Source: Flavobacteriales bacterium (lineage in GTDB: Bacteria; Bacteroidota; Bacteroidia; Flavobacteriales_D; Parvicellaceae). Taken from it: a stretch of 64,000 nt of DNA. Position 1 is the stretch's first letter. Every line of letters starts with the position of its first letter. The notes beneath the pieces are model-generated. The model was given only the letters and a program-made list of their open reading frames with translations. It did not search any database and had not been told where the DNA came from. Positions 1 through 9,567 of this stretch are shown here, in pieces. The DNA is taken from the NCBI GenBank assembly GCA_020631555.1, contig JAHDGY010000002.1, positions 34,634-98,633 of the forward strand, given 5' to 3'. The position numbers and the translations under genes were made by a program.

Positions 1-948
1 GCGGTAAAACGACAATTTCATCCGGAATACATCCTCTTTAAGAATCGGCTCATGCTCCAATTCAAGAAATCGTTCGTCAATTTTCCGAAGCTGAGCTGCA
101 GCCTTATTGACATTTCCGCTTTGGATCCAAATAAGAGCTTCAAAAATCATTCTATCAATCTCAAAATCGGCTCTATCGTATTCAGCCAGTGACTCAAGCT
201 CTTCAATTTTTTGCTTGGCAAACGTTACTTTCCCCTGCTTTAACCAAGTGTAAATTAATCCATAATAACCCGTCAACAAATTTGCGCTTTTATCGTTCAA
301 ATCGAAAAAAATATCAATTGCCGTTAAATAAGATTGTTCCGCAATCTCCAACTTAGACTGCTGCTCAGAAACCAATCCTAAATTGAGGTAAGCCACCCCC
401 AGATTTGTAGAATCACCCGAATTCTCATTATTACTGTAATAGTCAATAGTAGAATTCAAACAATTCTCCGCGGCTCTCCAATTTTCCAATTCCATATACA
501 CAACGCTAATGTATATTCTGGCATAACTGGAATTTTTTCTACCAATTGCATCATAAAGAATTACAGCCTCATTTAAGGTATTAGCAGCCTTGAACAAAAG
601 ATTTTGATTGAAATATATCAAACCAATTACCTCATGAAGCCGAGCCATCTCCTGCGTATCCAAATCGAAGGTGTATGATTCAAGCAGCTGATAATAGTAA
701 TACAATGCCTCATCATACCTTTTATGTTCATTCAGCTCATTCGCTAACTCATGTTGGATACTTAGCTCTTGCTTGGAGTCAAGAAAATCTCCTTGTCTGA
801 ACAGTTCCGTTAGACTGTCAATTTTGTTTGTCGGCTTCTGTTTCCCTATGCCTGAAGCATAATAACAACTGGTAATAAGAAGAAAGAACACCAGAACCAA
901 AAAACTGAATACTCTCAACAAAACCGACTCAAAAAGCAAGCAAACCAT
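1..948 (-). CDS. TPR-repeat lipoprotein-like protein, partial (runs off left edge)
   Basis: Not in ORF track because it is open to the edge. Reverse strand reads MVCLLFESVLLRVFSFLVLVFFLLITSCYYASGIGKQKPTNKIDSLTELFRQGDFLDSKQELSIQHELANELNEHKRYDEALYYYYQLLESY...; hydrophobic start followed by TPR-like helical repeats. Confidence 0.7.
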   Translation of the reverse strand, partial: MVCLLFESVLLRVFSFLVLVFFLLITSCYYASGIGKQKPTNKIDSLTELFRQGDFLDSKQELSIQHELANELNEHKRYDEALYYYYQLLESYTFDLDTQEMARLHEVIGLIYFNQNLLFKAANTLNEAVILYDAIGRKNSSYARIYISVVYMELENWRAAENCLNSTIDYYSNNENSGDSTNLGVAYLNLGLVSEQQSKLEIAEQSYLTAIDIFFDLNDKSANLLTGYYGLIYTWLKQGKVTFAKQKIEELESLAEYDRADFEIDRMIFEALIWIQSGNVNKAAAQLRKIDERFLELEHEPILKEDVFRMKLSFYR

Positions 949-1193
949 TAGTTGTAAACAAGTTATAGGTTGGGCAAATTATTTAAATTCTACAACGCTT
1001 TTATCCATTTAACTCAGCAAATTCATCCTTGGTTATTGGCACAAAAAAGATGAACACTTTATAGCCAATTGTTACGGAGGCGCAGCGTCAATGGTTTCTA
1101 TAATATTAGGATAATTAAACTGATTAGAAGCCAACTTATCCATTAATCCAATTCAATTAAACCCGAATCAGAAAAGAACTTGGCTTAGTCTTG

Positions 1194-1268
1194 TGGGCTA
1201 TACTGGATTCGAACCAGTGACTTCTACCCTGTCAAGGTAACACTCTAAACCAACTGAGTTAATAGCCC
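1194..1268 (-). tRNA. tRNA-Val (anticodon GAC); CCA not encoded
   Basis: Reverse strand GGGCTAT TA ACTC AGTTGGTTTA GAGT G TTACC TTGACAG GGTAG AAGTC ACTGG TTCGAAT CCAGT ATAGCCC A: full cloverleaf with 7-bp acceptor, T-loop TTCGAAT and anticodon GAC. Confidence 0.95.
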
Positions 1269-1346
1269 AAATATAAATCTCAATAAATCTGAGACCGCAA
1301 AGGTAATCAGCAGATCAAAACTTGGAAAGTTTTCTTCTACATTAAT

Positions 1347-2507
1347 TTAATCTTCTCCCAAATTACCATCCAATTCCCTAAGGATCATTAAAAAATCCTC
1401 CTCGCAACTATGCTTGGTAAACAACTGCATTGCTACTAAGCGCATTCGCTCTTTTTCCATTGGAGACGTCTTTACCAAATCCATCCGATTCAAATATTCA
1501 ACAGGTTCTTTTGCCAGCGTCAAGAATAACACAAAGCCTAACTTATGTTTATCCACGATTTCGGAATAATCCCCCACTCCATGGGAAATAATCACCTTTA
1601 GCCCCGCAGATAAGTATTCGGCAAATTTAACCGGCGAGGCAACTTGATTCGTGACCAATGGATCTCTAATTAGCAAGCCATAATCTCCAATGGCTAAATA
1701 ATCCGCAACGCTTTCATGACTGAGCCATCTTCGTGCAACACAATCCGGAAATTTGACCAATAGCCGATCGATTTCAGAAGATTCCCGAGATAAAAAAAGA
1801 ACTTTAGCATTTTGCTTAACAATTGCCTCTTCAACTATTTTCGCAATGCTTTCAAAACTTTGCCAACCACTGCCAGATCCGGAGTAAATCAGAATTAAAT
1901 CGTTGCTGCTCCAACCTAAATCTTGTAAAACATCTTTACTTTTAGTTCTAGACTCTTCTAATAAATTATCGGATAACGTGCATGGAATTACCGTATGCTT
2001 ATCTTGTTCATATCCGAATTGGGTCCGCCAATATTCAACCAACTTCTTAGAAACTGCGATTCTGAATTGTGCATTCAGCACACTTTCTCTTTCTGCTTCA
2101 ATTAGAGATTCCACAATTTGTGGATCAGGAATCGTTTCCGGAAATTCTTGTAATTCCGCCTTGTAAGCCCCTCTTCCGTCATATACTACGTTATCGCTTA
2201 GTTTCAATGCTAACGAACAAGCAATTGGACCTCTCGCGATAATTTTGCTTTTTTTAATATCCGCAAACCAAGTTAAAATCCACTGAGTTTTTTTCCAGTG
2301 TTTTAAGCGCGGAAACATTGGGTATACTTTAGCATCAGGCAACCAATCCTTGACCAACTTCTTATTTGTTGAGAAATTTCTTAGCGAAAACAAACACACA
2401 AGTCGAATAGGTTCATCGGAAATTGAATTAAGGTACTTTACCACATCGACTACTTGACTTTTGTACACTCCAGATGGAGCATCATTAGCCGTTAAGTAGG
2501 TAATCAT
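1347..2507 (-). CDS. glycosyltransferase (GT4-like)
   Basis: ORF 1347..2555; probable ATG at 2507 (MITYLTANDAPSGVYKSQVVDVVKYL) overlapping the wecB stop (ATGA). GT-B-like C-terminal half (LIYSGSGSGWQSFESIAKIV...SPVKFAEYLSAGLKVIISHGVGDY). Confidence 0.75.
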   Translation of the reverse strand: MITYLTANDAPSGVYKSQVVDVVKYLNSISDEPIRLVCLFSLRNFSTNKKLVKDWLPDAKVYPMFPRLKHWKKTQWILTWFADIKKSKIIARGPIACSLALKLSDNVVYDGRGAYKAELQEFPETIPDPQIVESLIEAERESVLNAQFRIAVSKKLVEYWRTQFGYEQDKHTVIPCTLSDNLLEESRTKSKDVLQDLGWSSNDLILIYSGSGSGWQSFESIAKIVEEAIVKQNAKVLFLSRESSEIDRLLVKFPDCVARRWLSHESVADYLAIGDYGLLIRDPLVTNQVASPVKFAEYLSAGLKVIISHGVGDYSEIVDKHKLGFVLFLTLAKEPVEYLNRMDLVKTSPMEKERMRLVAMQLFTKHSCEEDFLMILRELDGNLGED

Positions 2508-3595
2508 AATCTGGCCAAAACTTCCATTATTCTCTCCGTTGCTTTTCCATCCCAATATTCGGGAATTTCACTTGTTTTATAAGTACCCAAATCAATTTGA
2601 GAAATTAATTCAAGTATATCTTTTAGATTAAATGGCACTAATGTATTTGACCCTATATCAGTTGTAACAGGCCTCTCCGTGTTATCACGCAAAGTCAAAC
2701 ACGGCACTTGCCTAAATGTTGTCTCTTCCTGTAATCCTCCAGAATCCGTAATTACAAATTTGCAAGCAGAAACTAACTTTTGAAATTCAAAATACCCTAA
2801 TGCTTCAGTACTTATTAAATCTTCAATATTGTCGAAATCTTTTTTCAAATTGAACTTAACAAGGTTATTCAAAGTTCGGGGATGAACCGGAAATACCACG
2901 GTTTTCTTTTGAACCATGGTCAATTCAATTAACAATTCAATTAACTTTTGAAGTCGCTCTTTACAATCAACTACCGCCGGCCTATGCAAAGTCATCAAAA
3001 CAAACTCTCCAACTAACCCTAAATCTTCTATTATGGAAGATTCCTGAATCTGAGATTCAAAACCTACTAAAGTATCAATCATGGTATTACCCACATAATG
3101 AACTTTTCCGTGCTTTCCTTCATTATTTAGGTTTTCAACTCCACTTGGTTCCGACACAAAAAAGTGATCAGAAATTTCATCCGTCAAAATTCTATTGATT
3201 TCCTCCGGCATTCCTCTATCGTAGGACCTTAAACCTGACTCTAGATGAGCCAATGGAATACCCATCTTGTTGGCAGTAATGGCGGTACACAATGTAGAAT
3301 TGACGTCACCTGGGGTAATAATAATATCCGGACGACCAATTCGTTGAATAAGCTCGCCCAATTTCATCATCATTTCACCAATTTGTCCAACAACAGATTT
3401 TGACGTAAGGTTAAGCACATGATCCGGCTGTAAATCAAACTGACTAAAAAATACTTCGGCCATATTTTGATCGTAGTGCTGTCCAGTATGAACAATCGTT
3501 ACATTAACTTCCGGATATTTAGCCGCAACCTTTTTGAATTGCGTAACTTTTACGAAGTTTGGCCTGGTGCCAATAATTATTAAAATGCTTCTCAT
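2504..3595 (-). CDS. wecB: UDP-N-acetylglucosamine 2-epimerase (non-hydrolysing)
   Basis: MRSILIIIGTRPNFVKVTQFKK...HTGQHYDQNM...PGDVNSTLCTAITANKMGIPLAHLESGLRS...TDSGGLQEETTFRQVPCLTLRDNTERP: family hallmarks. Confidence 0.95.
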   Translation of the reverse strand: MRSILIIIGTRPNFVKVTQFKKVAAKYPEVNVTIVHTGQHYDQNMAEVFFSQFDLQPDHVLNLTSKSVVGQIGEMMMKLGELIQRIGRPDIIITPGDVNSTLCTAITANKMGIPLAHLESGLRSYDRGMPEEINRILTDEISDHFFVSEPSGVENLNNEGKHGKVHYVGNTMIDTLVGFESQIQESSIIEDLGLVGEFVLMTLHRPAVVDCKERLQKLIELLIELTMVQKKTVVFPVHPRTLNNLVKFNLKKDFDNIEDLISTEALGYFEFQKLVSACKFVITDSGGLQEETTFRQVPCLTLRDNTERPVTTDIGSNTLVPFNLKDILELISQIDLGTYKTSEIPEYWDGKATERIMEVLARL

Positions 3596-3806
3596 AAGTA
3601 CTTTAGCCTAGCTCCGAAAGTATTATCAATAATCCGTTCAACTAAGCCTTTGGTGCAGGCCAAATATACCATTTTGATTCTTGCATTAGATAACCAACAC
3701 TCTTTAACCGACTAGACAAACCACAAGCCCGACCAACAACACTTAAACACTCCTTTCTACCTTCGAAAAAGGCCAGATTCTCTATTAGTCTAAAACATCC
3801 GCTCAA

Positions 3807-6605
3807 TTAATAAGAGTGGAGATGTCCAGGCTTTGAAGTCATGTTTTTTAAAGGCGGTGCAAACTGGGTAAGTTTGATTCCTTTAACGGCTGATTTATAT
3901 TCGTCAAGAGTAGGCGTTCTTCCAAGAATTGCCGAAAGAACCACAACCGGAGTTGATCCCAATAAGGATTCACCCTTCTTACGGTCAGAATCTTTAACCA
4001 CACGACCTTGAAATAATCTGGTTGAAGTTGCCAATACAGTATCTCCCTTTCCCGCCTTTTCTTGATTACCCATGCAGAGATTACAACCTGGGCGCTCTAA
4101 ATACAAAATGTTCTCATATTCAGTTCTAGCCACACTCTTCGGGGCGGCATCATCAAATTCAAAACCAGAATACTTTTGGAGGATCTCCCAATCACCTTCT
4201 TCCTTTAACTCATCAATAATGTTGTAAGTTGGAGCGGTGACTACCAAGGGAGCTTTAAACTCTACCTTCCCACTTTCTTCCTCTAGATTTTTTAGCATTT
4301 TGGCAACGATATTAATATCTCCTTTGTGCACCATACAGGAACCAACAAAACCTAAATCCACATTTTTCTTCCCATCATAAAATGAAAGACCACGAATGGT
4401 ATCGTGCGTGTATCGTTTAGAAACATCCTCATTATGCACATCCGGATCGGCAATCATTGGCTCATCGATAATATCCAAGTCTACTTCAAATTCAGCATAG
4501 TACTTGGCATTTTCATCTGGGGTCAATGGCGGCTTTTTACCTGATCTAATTTCTTCTATTCGCGCATTGGCTTGATCAATCAAACCTTGTAATACCTTTT
4601 GATGATTGTCCATACCCTTGTCCAGCATAATCTGAATTCGTCCTTTGGCAATTTCCAAAGATTCAATCAACGTATCATCCTCAGATATGCAGATAGAAGC
4701 TTTAGCCTTCATTTCGGCAGTCCAATCAGTGAATGTAAAGGCCTGATCCGAAGGCAGTGTTCCAATGTGAACCTCAATAATTCGACCCTGAAAAACATTT
4801 TCCCCACCGAATTTCTTTAGCATTTGAGCTTGCGTAGCATGAACAACATCCCTGAAATCCATGTGGTCCTTCATCGTGCCTCGGAAGGTTACCTTAACAG
4901 ATTCTGGAATAGGCATAGACGCCTCTCCTGTAGCCAAAGCTAACGCCACAGTACCGGAGTCTGCTCCAAACGCCACACCTTTTGACATCCTCGTATGCGA
5001 ATCACCACCAATTATAATTGCCCAGTCATCGACTGTAATGTCGTTCAGAACTTTGTGAATCACATCTGTAAGCGGGTGGTATTTATTTTCAGGATCACGC
5101 GCCGTAATTAACCCAAAATCATTCATAAACTTCATTAGTCTAGGAATGTTTTGCTGGGATTTTAAATCCCAAACCGACGCTGTATGGCAACCAGATTGAT
5201 AACCGGCATCAACTACTGGCGAGATTACAGTTGCAGCCATCATCTCCAATTCCTGCGAAGTCATTAAACCCGTAGTATCTTGTGACCCAACAATGTTTAC
5301 AGCAACGCGCACATAAGAACCAGCATGCAATACTGCCCCTGAGGTACCTAACGCATTTTTATTAAAAATCTTTTCAACCGCAGTAAGACCTTGACCTTTA
5401 TTTGAGACCTCTTTAGAGGGCGCAAAAACTGGTTGAATAGTTACCTCCAGTACCTTCGCTGCAAAGGCCTGCAACTTCTTACCAAACACGATCGCATAAG
5501 AACCACCGGCACGCATAAATTCAATCTTCTGCGGAGTAAACGCCGAAGAAACATCCATCAATTCTTGTTCTCCAGAATACAGCTTCTTTGTTTTTGTATC
5601 AATTGTCAACACTGTTCCTGTATCGATTGAATATTTTTGCTCTAAAACAGGCTCACCGTCGTCATCAACAACCACGTTTCCTTCTGAATCCTTTTTCTTA
5701 ACCCAATTCTTCAGATCTAACCCTATTCCACCTGTTACCCCAACCGTAGTTAAAAATATCGGAGATATACCATTGGTACCTGCTACAACTGGAGCTATAT
5801 TTATGAAAGGGATATAAGGGCTTGCTTGTTGACCAATCCACAATGCCACATTGTTAACTCCAGACATTCTAGATGATCCTACACCCATCGTCCCTTTTTC
5901 CGCAACCAACATCACCCTTTTGTCTGGGTGCTTTTCTTGCAATTCAAGCAGGGCTTTTTGCTGTTCCTTGTTGTGCTCAAACATGCATTGCCCGTGTAAT
6001 TCACGATCCGATCTTGAGTGAGCGTCGCTACCAGGCGATAATAAATCGGTTGAAATATCTCCAACCCCTGCAACAAAAGTCACCAGCTCAATTTTTTCCG
6101 GAAGATTAGGAAGTTTTGTAAAAAACTCAGCCTGAGCATAGCTTTCGATAATTTCCTTGGCAATCTCATTACCTGATCTGTAAGCTTTTTCCAACCGTTT
6201 CATGTCCGCCTCGTACAGAAAAACTTGAGTTTTCAGAACAGAGGCCGCTTGATTTGCAATTTCAACATCGGTCCCTAAGGCTAAATCCAATAGCACCTCA
6301 ATTGATGGTCCTCCCTTCATGTGGGAAAGCTGTTCAAAAGCATTATCCTGAGAAATTTCCGGAACCACACATTCCTCAATAATTATTTCTTTTAGAACGT
6401 CTGCCTTTACTCTCGCCGCACTTGTTGTTCCCGGAAGAACATTGTAGACGAAAAACTCAATAGACTTAGAGCGATGCTCATTTTCTGCATCTTTTATTTG
6501 ATCGATGATTTCATTTAGTAAATCTGCATCGTCAATTGGTTTAGCTTGAAGTCCAAGTTCTTTTCTGTCTTCAATCTCGATAAGGTATTCGCTGTATTTG
6601 CTCAT
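3807..6605 (-). CDS. acnB: bifunctional aconitate hydratase 2 / 2-methylisocitrate dehydratase
   Basis: ORF 3807..6707; likely ATG at 6605 (MSKYSEYLIEIEDRKELGLQAKPIDDADLL). AcnB-type HEAT-like N-terminus plus aconitase core and C-terminal cysteine motif ERPGCNLCMGNQ. Confidence 0.95.
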   Translation of the reverse strand: MSKYSEYLIEIEDRKELGLQAKPIDDADLLNEIIDQIKDAENEHRSKSIEFFVYNVLPGTTSAARVKADVLKEIIIEECVVPEISQDNAFEQLSHMKGGPSIEVLLDLALGTDVEIANQAASVLKTQVFLYEADMKRLEKAYRSGNEIAKEIIESYAQAEFFTKLPNLPEKIELVTFVAGVGDISTDLLSPGSDAHSRSDRELHGQCMFEHNKEQQKALLELQEKHPDKRVMLVAEKGTMGVGSSRMSGVNNVALWIGQQASPYIPFINIAPVVAGTNGISPIFLTTVGVTGGIGLDLKNWVKKKDSEGNVVVDDDGEPVLEQKYSIDTGTVLTIDTKTKKLYSGEQELMDVSSAFTPQKIEFMRAGGSYAIVFGKKLQAFAAKVLEVTIQPVFAPSKEVSNKGQGLTAVEKIFNKNALGTSGAVLHAGSYVRVAVNIVGSQDTTGLMTSQELEMMAATVISPVVDAGYQSGCHTASVWDLKSQQNIPRLMKFMNDFGLITARDPENKYHPLTDVIHKVLNDITVDDWAIIIGGDSHTRMSKGVAFGADSGTVALALATGEASMPIPESVKVTFRGTMKDHMDFRDVVHATQAQMLKKFGGENVFQGRIIEVHIGTLPSDQAFTFTDWTAEMKAKASICISEDDTLIESLEIAKGRIQIMLDKGMDNHQKVLQGLIDQANARIEEIRSGKKPPLTPDENAKYYAEFEVDLDIIDEPMIADPDVHNEDVSKRYTHDTIRGLSFYDGKKNVDLGFVGSCMVHKGDINIVAKMLKNLEEESGKVEFKAPLVVTAPTYNIIDELKEEGDWEILQKYSGFEFDDAAPKSVARTEYENILYLERPGCNLCMGNQEKAGKGDTVLATSTRLFQGRVVKDSDRKKGESLLGSTPVVVLSAILGRTPTLDEYKSAVKGIKLTQFAPPLKNMTSKPGHLHSY

Positions 6606-6857
6606 GAAACTGCCCGTAAGTGTTACAATTTTAGCAAAGTTAACATATTCCGAGACCTTTGCACATAAAGTAGTTTTTAAGGAGCGACTAGGTATGCAAA
6701 AATACAACCTCTTTTTTGGCTGCTGTTCAAATAAGGTGTGTCAGCATTTGGGCAAACATGTTATGACGACACCGTCTAATAGGAGATACAAGTTTTTCAT
6801 AATATCCAAAATACGTTTCAGTAGCTACAAAAGTAGAACCGAAAGAAAATGGGCTTG

Positions 6858-7849
6858 TTAAGTTTTACGCGAAGCGACACCGTTTATGATTTCGTTAGCC
6901 AACTCATGAATTTGGTCAAAATCCTCAGTGTTACAGGCAACCGATGCGGATAAATCTTCACTAGGTAGACGAATATAACTACTTGAAAATCCCGTTGTAT
7001 TTCCTGCATTTCCAATTTGATACTTGCCATCAGCCATTAGTCCGTTCTTAAACACAAATACACCGTGGGCCATGCGAAAATCATACTTCACATTCAGCTC
7101 TGCGAGCTCTTCTCCGTCATTACTCAATCCAACTTTCATCAGTGACTTTAAGCTTTCTGGACTAATAATTTTGCCGCCAAACAAAGCTCTTTCAAACTCC
7201 AAAAACCCGCGGACTGAAGCGGAAAATCCTCCGGCTGAAAAAGTACCCGAATTGCTATAATACTCCACCTTAGTTAACTTTCGAGTGAGTTTTGATCTTC
7301 GGTAACCTACAGCTCTATTCTGGAGAACTACTCGAGTATCCGTTGGCACTATCTTGTCGGTTCTGGATAATAATTCTGAATTAACAAAATCGAAATAAGA
7401 TTGATTCGAAAATTTCTCGATGATTAATCCGAGAAGATAATAACCTGTGTTACAAAATTTATACTTCTCTCCCGGATCAAACTCCATAGGCTCAGCCCAA
7501 ACGTATTCCAAAATGCGCTCTTTGGGAACATCCAATTGCGTTTCTTTCCAATACTGTTTTGGATCCGTATAGTTTTTAATTCCCGATGAATGACTCAATA
7601 AATGGGTTATTTCAGCTTTGCTCCACCGTTCGGGAATTTCGGGTAATAAATCTCCCAATGTGGATTCCAATCCAAAACACCCATTTTCAATAAGTTTAAA
7701 TACACCCACTGCGGTAAAAGTTTGCCCACCGAGGCAAAATCAAATATGGTGTCATCTGCTGCCGGTATTTCGCTGCACAAATTCGAAAATCCAGAATGAA
7801 ACGCTTCTATTGACCCTTTGTCACAAATCCCCACAGAGATACCAGCCAA
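6858..7849 (-). pseudogene. serine hydrolase / class C beta-lactamase-like, frameshifted
   Basis: Two overlapping frames: 7607..7849 (MAGISVGICDKGSIEAFHSGF...DDTIFDFASVGK) continues in the other frame in 6858..7709 (FTAVGVFKLIENGCFGLESTLGDLLPEIPERWSKAEITHLLSHSSGI). Join is near 7716-7724. In-frame TAA lies just upstream and no ATG start is visible. Confidence 0.8.
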
Positions 7850-8007
7850 GCCGTGTTTTAACCTTGCCCTTTCCAGTAATTCTTGAATTGATTACACCAT
7901 AAATTATAATCCTAAATCAGCAAAAATCATCCACATTAGCTATCACTAAAAATAACTCAATACCTTAGATTATCTTTACCCGACTTCGGGCCACAAATTA
8001 TTGAACT

Positions 8008-9567
8008 ATGGTTTTGCTGTTTATTCTATCGCTAGTATTATTCGGAGTAGCAATGTTCATTCATCGCATTAGTTGGTGGATAGATCAAGTATTGGCTGGA
8101 TTGATTATCATTATTTGCTCGAATTTATTTCTTCAGGCAATGTCCCCTGAAGTCAACTCCTTTCTTTCCATCGGATCAGTGATTATGGTTGAGTTGGGGT
8201 TGATTCTGGGAATTATCCTGAACAAAGTAAATCACCTACATCGCTGGATACCTTTTGCCATCGGCTTTGTAATAATTGCAGGAACCGGAACAGCCCTTCT
8301 CCAGTTTTGGGATGGAGAATCGTATCGGCTCACTTCAGGATTTTCGAATTCTCAAAACAGCAGATCGTTTTATTTAGCCTTCCTAATTGGAATGTTGGTG
8401 TGCGCTGGGGGATCTCTTCCGTTCCAGAAAGCAATCCCAAAGAGTTTGAAAATTCCAGATATAAAGTTTGCAGCCGAATCAATCTCCTTGGTATTCCTAG
8501 CAGTAGGACTGGCTTTAAGCTACATGTTTGGTGGTAAAACCTACGGTTTAATTTTAGCAATTATGGGGTGGCAAACGACTAATATTCTACTTGTTCAAAG
8601 TAAAATCATCTCCCAAGAAACGATGATCAATTCCGCTACGAACATTGCAATCGGAGTTATGGCTCTACTGGGACTAACCATTAAACTGGATTTGTCTGAA
8701 TTGAATATCCTCGACCCCGGACGGTTATTCATTGTGATTCTCGGGGTTGTTTTAACTACCACCTTCAGTCTAGCTTCTCACAAAAACATGGAACATGGTA
8801 CTGTCTTAACCAAAATATTTGTAATCGTAAAAATTCTTGGAGCTGGCCTATCATTACTCTTTATAATACCCCAAATGTATGAACACGACGCAGGACTATT
8901 GTTAACAATAGGCTTGGTTTTTAGTAGCTTTTTTATTGGTCAAACAACTAATCATCTTTCACGTGTTGCTAACAAAACAATTCTGCTACTTGCGCTGAGC
9001 ATTCTTGCAGGGAATGCTGAGGAGATCAGATCTGATTCTACTATTAACGCAGACAAGCTTGAATCTTTCGAACCACTAGACTCTGCCATTGGGAAATGGG
9101 TTTTGGCCAAATCTAGCATCAACTTTGAAATTGAAGATCAAAAGGGTGTTTGCAAAGGGAAGTTCAATTCATTTACAGGGACCTTCTCCTGCGATTCGGC
9201 ATTAAACTGCGCTGTTAATCTTGAAATTGACGTCTCAAGCATTTCTACCAGAAACAAATACCGAGACGAAAGCCTCCGGTCTGACGAATACCTTAAAACC
9301 TCAACATATCCAACTATTCAATTCGTCAGTTCGTCAATTATCAAAGTTGACAATCGCTATGAAATGACAGGCGCATTTACATTAATGGGAGTTTCCCAAA
9401 ACATTTCAATTGAAACCAATTACCTGGGAAAATCTGCCAATCAAATTCACTTTCGGGGCACCACGGAGCTGGACCGAACAAAATTCGGGATGCCATCTTC
9501 CACGGTAATTGGCGACCTTATAAAGGTTGAATTCAACGTTCTTTTTAAACCCTTTACTCAACAATAA
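8008..9567 (+). CDS. polytopic membrane protein with C-terminal YceI-like domain
   Basis: About ten hydrophobic helices followed by FEIEDQKGVCKGKFNSFTGTF...NKYRDESLRSDEYLKTSTYPTIQFVSSSI...GAFTLMGVSQNISIETNY...KFGMPSSTVIGDLIKVEFNV (YceI family pattern). Confidence 0.8.
   Translation: MVLLFILSLVLFGVAMFIHRISWWIDQVLAGLIIIICSNLFLQAMSPEVNSFLSIGSVIMVELGLILGIILNKVNHLHRWIPFAIGFVIIAGTGTALLQFWDGESYRLTSGFSNSQNSRSFYLAFLIGMLVCAGGSLPFQKAIPKSLKIPDIKFAAESISLVFLAVGLALSYMFGGKTYGLILAIMGWQTTNILLVQSKIISQETMINSATNIAIGVMALLGLTIKLDLSELNILDPGRLFIVILGVVLTTTFSLASHKNMEHGTVLTKIFVIVKILGAGLSLLFIIPQMYEHDAGLLLTIGLVFSSFFIGQTTNHLSRVANKTILLLALSILAGNAEEIRSDSTINADKLESFEPLDSAIGKWVLAKSSINFEIEDQKGVCKGKFNSFTGTFSCDSALNCAVNLEIDVSSISTRNKYRDESLRSDEYLKTSTYPTIQFVSSSIIKVDNRYEMTGAFTLMGVSQNISIETNYLGKSANQIHFRGTTELDRTKFGMPSSTVIGDLIKVEFNVLFKPFTQQ

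Noticed and set aside
1347-3595. Complete capsule/O-antigen cluster
   Set aside because: Only wecB and one glycosyltransferase (ATGA-coupled) are present before acnB and the tRNA; no flippase, polymerase or further sugar genes in the window.
7716-7724. Programmed ribosomal frameshifting in the beta-lactamase-like gene
   Set aside because: Site GGC AAA CTT TTA is not a good slippery heptamer and the gene also lacks a proper start, so mutation or sequencing error is more likely.
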